Part shown: positions 19,140-28,091 of the stretch, piece by piece
Position numbering within the stretch: the first letter of the stretch is position 1
Layout: each line of letters starts with the position of its first letter
From: JADKCL01 sp046329055
GTDB lineage: Bacteria; Bacteroidota; Bacteroidia; J057; JADKCL01
Assembly: GCA_046329055.1 (NCBI GenBank)
Contig: JAXLVK010000002.1
Coordinates: 53,137 to 117,136 of the forward strand
DNA: 64,000 bases
Reading direction: 5' to 3'
The notes under the pieces: model-generated
What the model was told of the DNA's origin: nothing
Database searches by the model: none
What the model saw: only the letters and a program-made list of their open reading frames with translations
Position numbers and translations under genes: made by a program

Positions 19140-19740
19140 GGAAATCGAGGAGTTCGTGCCCCTCCAGGCTGGCTTGCAGGCGGTCGCCCACGCTCACCTT
19201 GCCCACGCCCTCAGGGGTGCCTGTGAAGATCAGGTCGCCCTTCTTGATGGTGATGAACTGTGTGATAAAGCTGATGAGCACGTCGAGCGGAAAGAGCATG
19301 TTGCCACTGAAGCCAGATTGGCGGACTTCTCCGTTTACGCGCAGCTCAAAGTTCAGGTTCTTGTGATCAGGAAATGTGTTCACGTCCAGGAATTCGGAGA
19401 CCGGGGCCGATCCGTCGAACATCTTGGCGAGCGTCCAAGGGTGGCCTTTTTTCTTGATCTCGTCCTGCAGGTCGCGGGCAGTGAAGTCGATCCCCAGCCC
19501 GATGCCGTCCACATACTGCCAGGCAAAGCGGCGGTTCACATGCTTGCCTTCTTTGGCCACTCGATAAACCATTTCGCATTCCCAGTGGATCTCATTGCTG
19601 AAGTCCGGGTGGTAGAAGTCTTGGTTTCCGCGAATGACCGCCGTGTCCGGCTTGAGGAAGATGAGGGGCTTGTCGGGGATGGCATTGGCCAGCTCCTGCG
19701 CATGGGCAGCATAGTTCCGGCCTACACAGATGATCTTCAT
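19129..19740 (-). CDS. Fumarylacetoacetate hydrolase (FAH) family protein
   Basis: 203 residues, the short single-domain FAH form. It begins MKIICVGRNYAAHAQELAN. Metal-binding and fold motifs include DFSNEIHWECEMVYRV, DGIGLGIDFTARDLQDE and DLIFTGTPEGVGKV. Close relatives act as acylpyruvases or oxaloacetate tautomerases/decarboxylases; the true substrate cannot be told here. It sits three bases after the upstream lipoprotein gene and overlaps the M23 gene downstream. Confidence 0.87.
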   Translation of the reverse strand: MKIICVGRNYAAHAQELANAIPDKPLIFLKPDTAVIRGNQDFYHPDFSNEIHWECEMVYRVAKEGKHVNRRFAWQYVDGIGLGIDFTARDLQDEIKKKGHPWTLAKMFDGSAPVSEFLDVNTFPDHKNLNFELRVNGEVRQSGFSGNMLFPLDVLISFITQFITIKKGDLIFTGTPEGVGKVSVGDRLQASLEGHELLDFHVR

Positions 19741-19743
19741 GGC

Positions 19744-20184
19744 TCAGAGGTCACATTTGCTAGAAACTGGAACTTCGTCCATGGGGTCGTTGAGGACCAC
19801 GATGCTGTCACCCACGAGGTAGCCCTTCTCCGCGTCCCAGACCACCACCTCGCTGCCCTTGCACTTGATGAAGGGGTTCGAATTCTTGTCGCTGGGCTCA
19901 AACTTGAGCACCCAGGCATTCTTGTCCTCGTCGTAGTTGAGTTTGTAGTTGCCCTCGCACTTCTCGGGGACGAGTCCCGTGCCGAAAGCGCTCATTTGGC
20001 TGCGGTGACCAGAATAGCGGCCGTCGTTGCCCAACTCCATGCGGTGGCGCAGGTCCTCGGAGCAGTAGCGCCCGATCAGGATGGTCTTGACCTCCTCCTC
20101 ACCCGGATGGGCAGGCCCAAATGAGCAGGAGCCGAGGAGCAAAGCCATGGCCAGCGTCACAAAAGTCAAGGATGTTCTCTTCAT
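19744..20184 (-). CDS. Small lipoprotein of unknown function
   Basis: About 146 residues with a lipoprotein signal, MKRTSLTFVTLAMALLLGSC, whose Cys is the probable lipidation site. Conserved-looking blocks are ILIGRYCSEDLRHRMELGND and VGDSIVVLNDPMDEVP. The mature part has several further Cys residues (YC, KC, KC, KC), perhaps forming disulfides in the periplasm. It is the first gene of an operon with the FAH and M23 genes. An in-frame ATG four codons upstream is possible. Confidence 0.65.
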   Translation of the reverse strand: MKRTSLTFVTLAMALLLGSCSFGPAHPGEEEVKTILIGRYCSEDLRHRMELGNDGRYSGHRSQMSAFGTGLVPEKCEGNYKLNYDEDKNAWVLKFEPSDKNSNPFIKCKGSEVVVWDAEKGYLVGDSIVVLNDPMDEVPVSSKCDL

Positions 20185-20196
20185 CAATTTTCCCAA

Positions 20197-20690
20197 AGTT
20201 TCTCAAAAATAGTAAAAAGGGCCGCGACCATACAAACTTGATGGGTTTTGTCGGGAATAGACATCGATGGTGGGCAGGAGGAAGGGTTGGTCGGGTCTCT
20301 TGCTGGCACTCCAAGGGAAAATGTGTGGGTGGCCATGCGGCAGGCTGCTGTGTGTAGCTGGAGTGTAGGATGAGTGTAGTTCGAGTGTAGGATGTGTGCG
20401 TGCTAGTCGAATACAACAGCAACAAAAGAGCCATGCAACAGCCATCCAACAGCAATGCAACCAGGGGAACCGTCCTGAAAAAGCCTTACAGTTTTGTACC
20501 GTGATCCTGAATAGAGTTTACACTCGGATCCTTGTCCTGCCTTGGCTTTACGGGGAGCATTTTTTCAACCATAACGATCAAACCTGCCGGGAGGTGTGGA
20601 GGCTGGGCAAGGAGGAGCGAGGGGCCTGAAGGTGAGCAGGAGCGCACGGGGGTGTCGCTTGGGCGCCATGGGCTTCCGGCAATAAATGCA
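20197..20690. other. Gene-free intergenic region with short repeats
   Basis: About 500 bases without a convincing gene. Open frames on both strands give unusual compositions and no start context. It holds the 11-base tandem repeats at 20351-20393 and, just beyond, several copies of CAACAGC between about 20413 and 20465. It separates a leftward operon from the rightward BNR-protein gene and so should hold both promoters. Confidence 0.6.
20351..20393. repeat. Tandem 11-base repeats
   Basis: GAGTGTAGGAT (20361-20371), GAGTGTAGTTC (20372-20382) and GAGTGTAGGAT (20383-20393) run head to tail, preceded by the related TGTGTAGCTG (20351-20360). The 11-base period puts every copy on the same face of the DNA helix, as in binding sites for dimeric regulators. 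Confidence 0.7.
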
Positions 20691-20698
20691 TATCTTTG
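20691..20698 (+). promoter_or_regulatory. -7 promoter element of the BNR/PKD protein gene
   Basis: TATCTTTG matches TAnnTTTG exactly. Transcription would start near 20705, which excludes the ATG at 20706 as a normal start and supports the ATG at 20733. No clear -33 element was seen at the usual distance. Confidence 0.5.
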
Positions 20699-20732
20699 GC
20701 CATAAATGGGTAATGGGGCGAGTTGCCCCTGC

Positions 20733-23700
20733 ATGCGTATGAGAAAAATAGTTTCCTACTTGCTGGCCAGTGCTTCGGCCTTGGGCTTGATGGTGACAGT
20801 TGTGCCGACAGTCAACTCGGGCAAAAAAGACGGGAATCTGATTCCCGAGGACCGCCAAGCCTACGTGGATCTTTTCAATCGGAAATTGGCAGCCCTGCCC
20901 AACTGGGAGGGTGGCGAGGAGGAGCGGGAGCGTGAAGGCAAGGGCCGGACGAATGAGCCGAACATGTTCGCTGAATTTGACAAGCTCAAGCGGATGGACC
21001 CCGCGACAGGCGAGGTGCCTGCGGACGGTCTTCAGAAGGCATTTGAATATTTCGTGGAAACCTGGGGCATGCCCCGCGTGCTCCCGGAGACCAATTCCAA
21101 TTATGGCCTGACCTGGGACGAGCGCGGCCCGACCGGCATCGGCGGACGTACCCGTGGCGTGCTCTGGGATCCGAACGATTCGAACCACAAGGCCTTCTTC
21201 GCGGGTGGTGTCGGTGGCGGCCTCTGGCATACCAATGACATCTCCGCCAGCAACCCGGTCTGGACACAGGTGAGCCCACTGTTCTCCAACGTGGCCATTA
21301 CTTGCATCAAGCACGACCCCAGCAATACGCAAGTCATGTACTTCGGCACGGGTGAGGGCTGGTTCAATGCCGATGCCATCCGCGGCGCGGGTGTGTGGAA
21401 GTCCACCGATGGCGGCATGAACTGGAATCAGCTGTCCAGCACCACAGGGAACGCATTCTATTACTGCCAAAGCATCGTGGTCACAAGCACTGGCGTGGTT
21501 TATGTCGCGACCAAGGGCGGCTTGCAGCGCAGCACCGACGGCGGCGCGACCTTCACCAAGGTCCTCGGAACAGCAGTGGGTGCGACCAACGACTGGATCA
21601 CCGATGCCGAGATGGATGGCGCAGGCAATATCTATGTCGGCGTGAGCGGATCGGGCATTTTCAAATCCGATGCTTCACTGGGCGCCAGCCAAGGCACCGC
21701 AGGCACATGGGACCACCTCAACACCAACTTCGCAGCCGGGTACTCCCGCGTGGAGATCGGCACGAGCCAGAGCAATGTGAACTACGTTTATGCCATCTGC
21801 GAGGTGAGCAACGCCTCCAGTGATGTCTATCGCTCCACGAACGGCGGCACCACTTGGGCCTCCACGAGTGGACAACCCGGCTTCGGGCTGGACATTTCCA
21901 ATGGGCAGGCTTGGTATGACCTCGGCATCGCCGTGGACCCCTCCGACCACAACGTCGTGTATGTCGCTGGCATCGACCAGCACCGCAGCACCAATGGCGG
22001 CTCCAACTGGTCGCAGCTCACGGGCGCCTACACCGGGATCCCCCAGTCGATCCACGCCGACCAGCACACCATCATCATCAACCCCGCCAACCCGCAGGAG
22101 CTCGTCTTCTCCAATGATGGCGGCATCTGGTACAGCAGCAACCGGGGCACCAATGTCTCCGAGCACAACAACAACTACAACGTCACCCAGTTCTACTCCT
22201 GCGCGATCGACCCGCGTGCTGGCAAGAACCGGATCATTGGTGGCGCCCAGGACAACGGCTCCATCATGGTGGACGCGCCCGGCATCTCCAACGGGATTTC
22301 CCTGACCGGGTCCGACGGTGCCTACGTGGCCATCGACGCGATCCGTCCGGACACCATGTACACGACCACGCAGTACGCCACCGTCCGCCGTACCCGCAAT
22401 GGCGGCTCCAACTTCCAGTCCATCACCAATCCGGCCCTGAACGACAACAACACGCTGTTCATCAACCCGATGGAGATCGACCCCGTGGCGCCGAACAACC
22501 TGTATCAAGGCTCCACCGCCCTCTGGTACCACCCAGCTGCGGGCAGCGGCAGCGCGGCAGCTTGGCGGCAGATCACCACTGGCCTCGGCACCAATGTCAC
22601 GGCCATCGCTCCGGGATACAACCCCAGCACCACCGTCTTCTTCGCGGCAGGCGGCACCGTTTACCGCATCCCCAACAGCACCGTCGCCAACAGCTCCAGC
22701 GTGCCCGGGACAGTGAACCCCAGCGGTCTGGGCAGCGGCTACATCAACTGCATCTGCGTCGATCCGACTGACAACAACCACATCGTGATCACCTACAGCA
22801 GCTACGGTGTGGCCAAGCGCGTGGCGGAGTGCCGCAATGCCGACCAAGGCGCGAACGCGGTCTGGAAGACCCTCACCGGCAACCTGCCCGACGTGCCTTG
22901 CAACTGGGCCGCATTTGAGCCCAACAATCCCGAAGGCATCCTCGTGGGCACCGACCTCGGCATCTTCCGCTGCACCGACATCAGCCTGCCTGCCGCTGAC
23001 ATCCGCTGGACGCCGGAGAACCTGGGCATGGGCATCCCGAGGGTCGAGCAGATCCGCACCCGCTTCAGCGACAAGATGGTCTTCCTCGGCACCCATGGCC
23101 GCGGCTTCTACTCCACCAACAGCTACAACCTGCCCCCGACCGCCAACTTCGGCGTGCAAAACGTGGTCGCTTGCGGCGGCACCGTGCAGTTCATGGACTC
23201 CACCTCCAATGCACCCGTGCAATGGGCCTGGGACTTCGGCGATGGCGGCACCAGCAACGTGCAGCATCCGAGCCACAACTACGCAGTCAGCGGCACCTAC
23301 ACTGTGAGCCTCACCTCCAGCAACCCCAACGGCACGAGCAACAGCACCCAGGTCATCAACGTGCAGGTGGTCACGCCGCCCACAGCCTATGCGGGCGTGG
23401 ATACCTCAGGCTGCCCCGGTGACACCATCCAACTGAGCGCGAGCGGAGGGGTGACCTACTCCTGGGCACCGTCCGGAGCCCTGATCAACCCGACATCGGC
23501 CAATCCCACATTTGTGGTGACACAGAGCAGGACCTTCATCGTCACCGTCGCCGACAGCAATGGCTGCACGGACACGGACACTGTGATCGTGAGCGCGAAT
23601 CCCGCTCCGAGCGTATGGGCTGGCCAGGACCAGACCATCACCAGCATCGGTGGGTCGGTGCAACTTGCGGGGAGTGGTGCCGTGACTTATGTATGGTCGC

Positions 23701-24119
23701 CCTCCACTGGCCTGAGCTGCACCAGCTGCGCGAACCCCGTGGCATCCCCGACAACGACGACCGTCTATACCTGCACAGGCTATAGTGCCGCAGGCTGCGT
23801 GCGCAGCGACAACGTCACCGTGTTCGTGAACATCGTGGGCGTGGACCCGAGTGTGAAAGGTGGCTTGTCCATCGACGCGATCGCGCCGCAACCCGTGGCT
23901 GACCGTGGGACCATCCTCTTCTCACAGCCTTGGGCTGGCAATGTGCGGATTGAACTGATCGACCTGAGCGGCAAGTTTGTGGGTGTGGCCTACGATGGCT
24001 ATGCTTCCGCAGGTCAGACCTCCCTCGAATGGGAGCGTGGCAACCTCGCCGGGGGCATCTACTTCATGCGTCTCAAGGCGGGCGATCTCTCTGTGGTCAA
24101 GCGTGTGGTCCTGCAATAA
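20733..24119 (+). CDS. Large secreted BNR/sortilin-like beta-propeller protein with PKD domain and T9SS sorting domain
   Basis: About 1128 residues. MRMRKIVSYLLASASALGLM serves as signal. Residues 120-780 form a propeller of BNR/Asp-box repeats: STDGGMNW, STDGGATF, STNGGTTW and STNGGSNW, similar to sortilin-type glycosyl-hydrolase-like proteins. A PKD domain follows (QWAWDFGDGGTS, then SGTYTVSLTSSNP), then two SprB/Ig-like modules (VTYSWAPSGAL, VTYVWSPSTGL with a CTSC pair). The final 80 residues form a T9SS type A sorting domain ending GIYFMRLKAGDLSVVKRVV. It is exported by the PorU/PorV route and probably anchored at the cell surface. The ligand is unknown. Confidence 0.85.
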   Translation: MRMRKIVSYLLASASALGLMVTVVPTVNSGKKDGNLIPEDRQAYVDLFNRKLAALPNWEGGEEEREREGKGRTNEPNMFAEFDKLKRMDPATGEVPADGLQKAFEYFVETWGMPRVLPETNSNYGLTWDERGPTGIGGRTRGVLWDPNDSNHKAFFAGGVGGGLWHTNDISASNPVWTQVSPLFSNVAITCIKHDPSNTQVMYFGTGEGWFNADAIRGAGVWKSTDGGMNWNQLSSTTGNAFYYCQSIVVTSTGVVYVATKGGLQRSTDGGATFTKVLGTAVGATNDWITDAEMDGAGNIYVGVSGSGIFKSDASLGASQGTAGTWDHLNTNFAAGYSRVEIGTSQSNVNYVYAICEVSNASSDVYRSTNGGTTWASTSGQPGFGLDISNGQAWYDLGIAVDPSDHNVVYVAGIDQHRSTNGGSNWSQLTGAYTGIPQSIHADQHTIIINPANPQELVFSNDGGIWYSSNRGTNVSEHNNNYNVTQFYSCAIDPRAGKNRIIGGAQDNGSIMVDAPGISNGISLTGSDGAYVAIDAIRPDTMYTTTQYATVRRTRNGGSNFQSITNPALNDNNTLFINPMEIDPVAPNNLYQGSTALWYHPAAGSGSAAAWRQITTGLGTNVTAIAPGYNPSTTVFFAAGGTVYRIPNSTVANSSSVPGTVNPSGLGSGYINCICVDPTDNNHIVITYSSYGVAKRVAECRNADQGANAVWKTLTGNLPDVPCNWAAFEPNNPEGILVGTDLGIFRCTDISLPAADIRWTPENLGMGIPRVEQIRTRFSDKMVFLGTHGRGFYSTNSYNLPPTANFGVQNVVACGGTVQFMDSTSNAPVQWAWDFGDGGTSNVQHPSHNYAVSGTYTVSLTSSNPNGTSNSTQVINVQVVTPPTAYAGVDTSGCPGDTIQLSASGGVTYSWAPSGALINPTSANPTFVVTQSRTFIVTVADSNGCTDTDTVIVSANPAPSVWAGQDQTITSIGGSVQLAGSGAVTYVWSPSTGLSCTSCANPVASPTTTTVYTCTGYSAAGCVRSDNVTVFVNIVGVDPSVKGGLSIDAIAPQPVADRGTILFSQPWAGNVRIELIDLSGKFVGVAYDGYASAGQTSLEWERGNLAGGIYFMRLKAGDLSVVKRVVLQ

Positions 24120-24122
24120 TCG

Positions 24123-25163
24123 GTGACGACCCTCCCCAATATCCGCAATCTGGACCTGGCCGGGATCAAGGCTTGGCTGGAAGGCATCGGCGAGAAGTCA
24201 TTCAGGGCCAAACAGATCGATGAATGGCTCTGGAAGCGGAATGCGGCGACATTTGAGGAGATGACCAACCTGGGTCAGTCGCTTCGCGCCAAGCTCGCAG
24301 AAAGCTTCACCATCGGGAAGCTGGAGGTGCAGGCGGAGCAACGCAGCAGTGACGGCACGATCAAGTACGCCTTCACCATGGCCGATGGCAATTTGGTGGA
24401 AGGGGTGCTGATCCCGACGGACTCGCGGGTGACGGCTTGCGTCTCGTCACAGGTGGGCTGCTCGCTGACTTGCAAGTTTTGCGCGACAGGCTACCTGGAC
24501 CTCAAGCGCAACCTGCAGCATTACGAGATCTTCGATCAGGTCGCCTACATCCGCGAGGCGGCAGAGCGCGAATACGGGCGTCCGCTCACGAACATTGTCT
24601 ATATGGGCATGGGCGAGCCGCTGCTGAACTACAAGCAGGTGCTCGCGAGCATCGACCGGATCACGGCGGACGATGGGCTGGGCATGGCGCCGAAGCGCAT
24701 CACGGTGAGCACGGCCGGCATCGCCAAGATGATCCGCAAGCTGGGTGATGACGGGGTGCGGTTCGAGTTTGCACTGAGCCTCCACGCCGCCAACGACAAG
24801 AAGCGCAACGAGATCATGCCCATCAACGAGAGCAACAGCCTGGAGGCGCTCGGGGAGGCATTGAAGTACTTCTATGAGAAGACTGGCACCCGTGTCACCT
24901 ACGAGTACATCATCTTCAAGGACTTCAACGATGGCGTGGAGGACGCGGAGGAACTGTTGCAGTTTTCGCGTGTCGTACCGAGCAAGATCAACATCATCGA
25001 GTACAACCCCATCGACGAGGCGGGCTTCCAAAACACGAGCGGCAACCGCCTGCACCGATTCCGGCAGTACCTGGAGGAGCGTGGAGCGATCGTGAATGTG
25101 CGGCGCAGCCGGGGTCGTGATGTGGATGGCGCATGTGGTCAATTGGCCTTGAAACACCGCTGA
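24123..25163 (+). CDS. rlmN: Dual-specificity 23S rRNA A2503 / tRNA A37 C2-methyltransferase RlmN
   Basis: 346 residues of the radical-SAM methyltransferase family that methylates C2 of A2503 in 23S rRNA and of A37 in some tRNAs. The cluster motif is CSLTCKFC with Cys113, Cys117 and Cys120, within VSSQVGCSLTCKFCATGY. The methyl-carrying and catalytic cysteine near the C-terminus is Cys338 in RDVDGACGQLA. NIVYMGMGEPLLNY and the ALSLHAANDKKRNEIMPIN block are diagnostic. It begins at GTG 24123, three bases after the upstream stop, so it may be read from the same message as the secreted protein. Confidence 0.95.
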   Translation: MTTLPNIRNLDLAGIKAWLEGIGEKSFRAKQIDEWLWKRNAATFEEMTNLGQSLRAKLAESFTIGKLEVQAEQRSSDGTIKYAFTMADGNLVEGVLIPTDSRVTACVSSQVGCSLTCKFCATGYLDLKRNLQHYEIFDQVAYIREAAEREYGRPLTNIVYMGMGEPLLNYKQVLASIDRITADDGLGMAPKRITVSTAGIAKMIRKLGDDGVRFEFALSLHAANDKKRNEIMPINESNSLEALGEALKYFYEKTGTRVTYEYIIFKDFNDGVEDAEELLQFSRVVPSKINIIEYNPIDEAGFQNTSGNRLHRFRQYLEERGAIVNVRRSRGRDVDGACGQLALKHR

Positions 25164-25203
25164 TCGCCTGTCTGATGCATTCTTCAGCAGAATCAATTTC
25201 ACA

Positions 25204-25235
25204 TTTGATTAAGAGCGTTCAAATTTCTTACTTTG
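25204..25235 (+). promoter_or_regulatory. Candidate promoter of the LRR protein gene
   Basis: TTTG at 25204-25207 and TTACTTTG at 25228-25235 are 20 bases apart; the second is one base off TAnnTTTG. It is placed about 65 bases before the ATG at 25302. Confidence 0.4.
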
Positions 25236-25301
25236 CCCATGCGGAGTCCCCTTCCCACGAGGGTGAGGGCAAGCTTTGCACTTCAAAGGATACGGCTACA
25301 C

Positions 25302-25901
25302 ATGTTCAAGAATAGGAATTCCAACCAACGGCCCGCAGTCGCAGGACTTGGCGGTGCTGCACTCGCTTGCAGGAGGGTATTCCTGCTGATGGTCTGTGCG
25401 GCATTTGCCGGAGCCACTGCCCTGTATGCCCAGCCTCAGCCGGCATCCGACCATCCGCTGCGGAACAATACCCAGCTCGACAATCAGCCGTGGTTCCACA
25501 ACCTGGACTCCGCGCTGGCGAATCCGGACAAGGTTTACAAGCTGTCCCTGATCGATCAGAAGATCAAGGTGCTGCCCGAGGAGTTCGGCAATTTCAAGAA
25601 CCTGCAGGTCCTCAACCTGAGCAACTGCAAGCTCAAGCGTGTGCCCGTGGAGATCAAGAACTGCAAGAACCTGCAGATCGTGAGCCTCTATGGCAACAGC
25701 ATCAAGTTCCTGCCTCCGGAGATGCGCGAGCTCAAGAACCTTGAGATCCTCTACCTGGGCAAGAACAAGCTGATCGAGCTGCCGCAATGGCTGGGCACCA
25801 TGACCAAGCTGCGCCGCCTCGACATCAGCCGCAACAGGCTCACCCCCGCCGATGTGGGCAATGCCAAGCGCATGCTGCCCAAGGCTGACATCACCAGCTG
25901 A
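25302..25901 (+). CDS. Secreted leucine-rich repeat protein
   Basis: About 199 residues. An N-terminal tail of about 28 residues precedes a hydrophobic signal (FLLMVCAAFAGATALYAQPQ). Residues 80-195 hold about five LRRs of the 23-residue type, for example LQVLNLSNCKLKRVPVEI, LQIVSLYGNSIKFLPPEM and LEILYLGKNKLIELPQWL. LRRs of this kind bind proteins; the partner is unknown. ATG 25302 (MFKNRNSN) was chosen because an upstream ATG at 25233 lies at the predicted promoter. It converges on recX with six bases between. Confidence 0.8.
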   Translation: MFKNRNSNQRPAVAGLGGAALACRRVFLLMVCAAFAGATALYAQPQPASDHPLRNNTQLDNQPWFHNLDSALANPDKVYKLSLIDQKIKVLPEEFGNFKNLQVLNLSNCKLKRVPVEIKNCKNLQIVSLYGNSIKFLPPEMRELKNLEILYLGKNKLIELPQWLGTMTKLRRLDISRNRLTPADVGNAKRMLPKADITS

Positions 25902-25907
25902 TCCCGG

Positions 25908-26384
25908 CTATTCGCCGAGGGACTTCAGCACCCTGTCTATCACATCGTATTCATATCCCTTGCCTTTGAGGAAGGCCCGTAGTTTCTGTGCCGTCTCCCA
26001 ATCGCTGAGGTCGCCGTCACCAAGCTTCTTCTCAGCCACGACCCTCACCCGGTCCAGGTAGTCCTCGTCCTCGATCAGCTCCAGCGCCTCTGAGATGCAA
26101 TCCTCCGGGACATGCTTGCCGCGCAAGGCTTCCCAGATTTTGACCTTGCCCCAGCCCTTTTGGTTGAACTTGCCACGGGCATAGGACCGCGCATAGCGTG
26201 CCTCGTCGAGGAAGCCCTCCTTCTCCAATTGGTCGAGCAGGGGCTGGACCTCAGCACGCGGGCAACCGATGAGCAGCAGCTTGCTCCAAGCCTCCGAACG
26301 GCAGCGCTCCTGCCATGCGCAGTACTTGCGCAGTTTCTCCAAGCCCTCTTCGGCGTCCCAAGGTTGGTTCGACTTCATGTCCAA
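25908..26384 (-). CDS. recX: RecX family regulatory protein
   Basis: 158 residues of the three-helix repeat protein RecX, which binds RecA filaments and limits recombinase activity. Typical blocks are LLIGCPRAEVQPLLDQLEKE, GFLDEARYARSYARGKFNQK, GWGKVKIWEALRGKHVPEDC and a third repeat ending VIDRVLKSLGE. Length fits the family. recA is not in the window. A second in-frame ATG two codons later is equally possible as start. Confidence 0.88.
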   Translation of the reverse strand: MDMKSNQPWDAEEGLEKLRKYCAWQERCRSEAWSKLLLIGCPRAEVQPLLDQLEKEGFLDEARYARSYARGKFNQKGWGKVKIWEALRGKHVPEDCISEALELIEDEDYLDRVRVVAEKKLGDGDLSDWETAQKLRAFLKGKGYEYDVIDRVLKSLGE

Positions 26385-26426
26385 ATGACTGGAGATTTTC
26401 CGAAAAACGCCAAGTGTGCGTAGGTG

Positions 26427-27275
26427 TCAGGCGGGCTTCTGGAAAACCATGATGAAATAAAGGTAACGTTCCTGGAAATGCTGGAACTCCTTGCTCTTGT
26501 CGGTCATGGCAAACTCCCGGAGGTAGTTCCGGGCAAATCCTGGTGCTGCACCGATGATGAGCGCCTCCCGTCTTGCGGAGTCCCCTTTGCAAGCGGCGAG
26601 CACCTCGCTGCTGATGTTGCGCTCGGAGACAGGTTGGAGTCCGGCGGCCGCAACGTCGTCACGGAAGCGTTGCAAGGGTTCGCCGAGGGCGCGGTAGTCG
26701 GCGATCACGAAGTGCCCTCCCGGCTTGAGGAGGCGGCTGACTTCCCGCAGGAACTGCGCCTGGTCGCTGTAGATATGGCTGGACTCGACATTGAAGACGA
26801 TGTCCATGGAGGCGCGGTCGTAGGGCAGGCTCAGGGCGTCACCTTGGACGAAATGCAGCCGGTCCTTGTCTGCAGCAAATGTCTGCTGGCAGTCCTGGAT
26901 GGCATTGTGGCTGAAGTCGAGGCCGTGGGTATGGGCTGTCTGCAGGATTCCGTGGAGGAAGCGCAAGCCGCCACCGCGTCCGCAGCCGACCTCGAGGACG
27001 ACCTTGCCCTGCCATGCCGCATCGCCGATGCTGAGCGACAGCTCCCGGTAGAGCTGCAACTGGAACTGCTCATCGCCACCCTGTGCCTGGGCCTCCGGCC
27101 CGGCAGGGCCGTAGCCGTAGTTGTTGGTGCGTGCCTTGCCCCATTTCAGGCCGTAGAGCCAGTTGTAGAAATACTTCCCGAAGGTGCGCTTGAACGCCGG
27201 GGAGAAGTTGAACAGCAGGATGAGGACAATGGCCGCGGCCACGAGGATGGCCAGGATGAGGAGCAGGATTTTCAA
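26427..27275 (-). CDS. Membrane-anchored SAM-dependent methyltransferase
   Basis: 282 residues. An N-terminal membrane segment (ILLLILAILVAAAIVLILLF) anchors a class I methyltransferase domain. SAM motif I is VVLEVGCGRGGGLRFL, motif II LDFSHNAIQDCQ, then FVQGDALSLPYDRASMDIVF and LLKPGGHFVIADYR. The layout resembles UbiE/Coq5 and sterol- or phospholipid-type methyltransferases, but the substrate is unknown. Upstream lies the F420-type reductase gene with about 57 bases between them, on the same strand. Confidence 0.8.
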   Translation of the reverse strand: MKILLLILAILVAAAIVLILLFNFSPAFKRTFGKYFYNWLYGLKWGKARTNNYGYGPAGPEAQAQGGDEQFQLQLYRELSLSIGDAAWQGKVVLEVGCGRGGGLRFLHGILQTAHTHGLDFSHNAIQDCQQTFAADKDRLHFVQGDALSLPYDRASMDIVFNVESSHIYSDQAQFLREVSRLLKPGGHFVIADYRALGEPLQRFRDDVAAAGLQPVSERNISSEVLAACKGDSARREALIIGAAPGFARNYLREFAMTDKSKEFQHFQERYLYFIMVFQKPA

Positions 27276-27332
27276 TGTACCTCCGTGATTAGGGAAGTCA
27301 AGTTAGGGAAAAACTGCTCGCATACAAGGACT

Positions 27333-27947
27333 TCAGCGCTTGAGGAGCTTGAAGGCGATCCCTCTGCCGTGGCCCTGCATGATGGCGAGGTTGATCCATG
27401 AGAGGGCGAATTGCTCAAGGAGCACGACCTTGTCATCGCCGCCGAAGTCGTAACATTCACCGAATCCGGCGCTGAGGGCGAGCTGTCGCGTGACCTCCTT
27501 GGCGGCCTTGTCGTTTCCAGCCATGAAGAGATCGATGGGGACATTGTTGTAGAAGGGGTTCTGCATATTCTCGAAGCCTGTGGTATTGAAGGCTTTCACG
27601 CAGGTTGCCTTGGTGAGCGCCTGGAAGGCGTGGAAGGCAGTGGGATAGGGATCCGGCTTCTGGCGGACGGCATTGGTGGCGTCGATGAGGATCTTGCCGT
27701 CGAGGGGTGGCAACTGTTCGGCGAGCGAGACGGCGACGTGGGCGGGAGTGGCGACGAGGATCACGTCGGCTCCGGCCGCTGCGGTCGCAATGTCCGCCAC
27801 GCGGATGTTGGGGAAGACCTCGACCTTCTTGATCTCGGGATCGTCCGGCTTGCGGACTCCGATCACCACTTGATGGCCAGCAGTGTTGGCGAAGCGCAGG
27901 GCCAAAGCGTTGCCGACATTTCCGTTTCCAATGACTGCGATTTTCAT
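27333..27947 (-). CDS. NADPH-dependent F420 reductase-like NAD(P)-binding protein
   Basis: About 204 residues starting MKIAVIGNGNVGNALALRFA, the Rossmann GxGxxG loop of the F420H2:NADP oxidoreductase/ProC-like superfamily. Further support comes from ADVILVATPAHVAVSLAEQL, KILIDATNAVRQKPDPYPTA and VKAFNTTGFENMQNPFYN. Bacteroidota generally lack F420, so it probably reduces or oxidises another substrate with NADP(H). The start at 27947 was preferred to an upstream ATG at 28016, which would lie next to the divergent DUF1508 promoter. Confidence 0.8.
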   Translation of the reverse strand: MKIAVIGNGNVGNALALRFANTAGHQVVIGVRKPDDPEIKKVEVFPNIRVADIATAAAGADVILVATPAHVAVSLAEQLPPLDGKILIDATNAVRQKPDPYPTAFHAFQALTKATCVKAFNTTGFENMQNPFYNNVPIDLFMAGNDKAAKEVTRQLALSAGFGECYDFGGDDKVVLLEQFALSWINLAIMQGHGRGIAFKLLKR

Positions 27948-28009
27948 GATTCTGTTCCTTGGGATGTGCTGAAGGATGGATGGAAAACTCTGAAAATACC
28001 CCTTTGGTT

Positions 28010-28042
28010 TTGACAAGAGGTGTCAAAGGCCGCCCGTACATT
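28010..28042 (+). promoter_or_regulatory. Operator-promoter of the first DUF1508 gene
   Basis: The inverted repeat TTGACA-AGAGG-TGTCAA (28010-28026) is followed nine bases later by GTACATT (28036-28042), part of the -7 match TACATTTG. The same arrangement with the same spacing occurs before the second DUF1508 gene at 28530-28562. Confidence 0.6.
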
Positions 28043-28091
28043 TGAATATAAAGAAAGAGGGAATCAACCCCGAGTAAAACAGAGAAAGTCT

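Noticed and set aside
20203..20460. Short frames in the repeat-rich gap, which look like small Cys-rich membrane peptides.
   Set aside because: Composition is explained by the short DNA repeats; no ribosome site or family signal.
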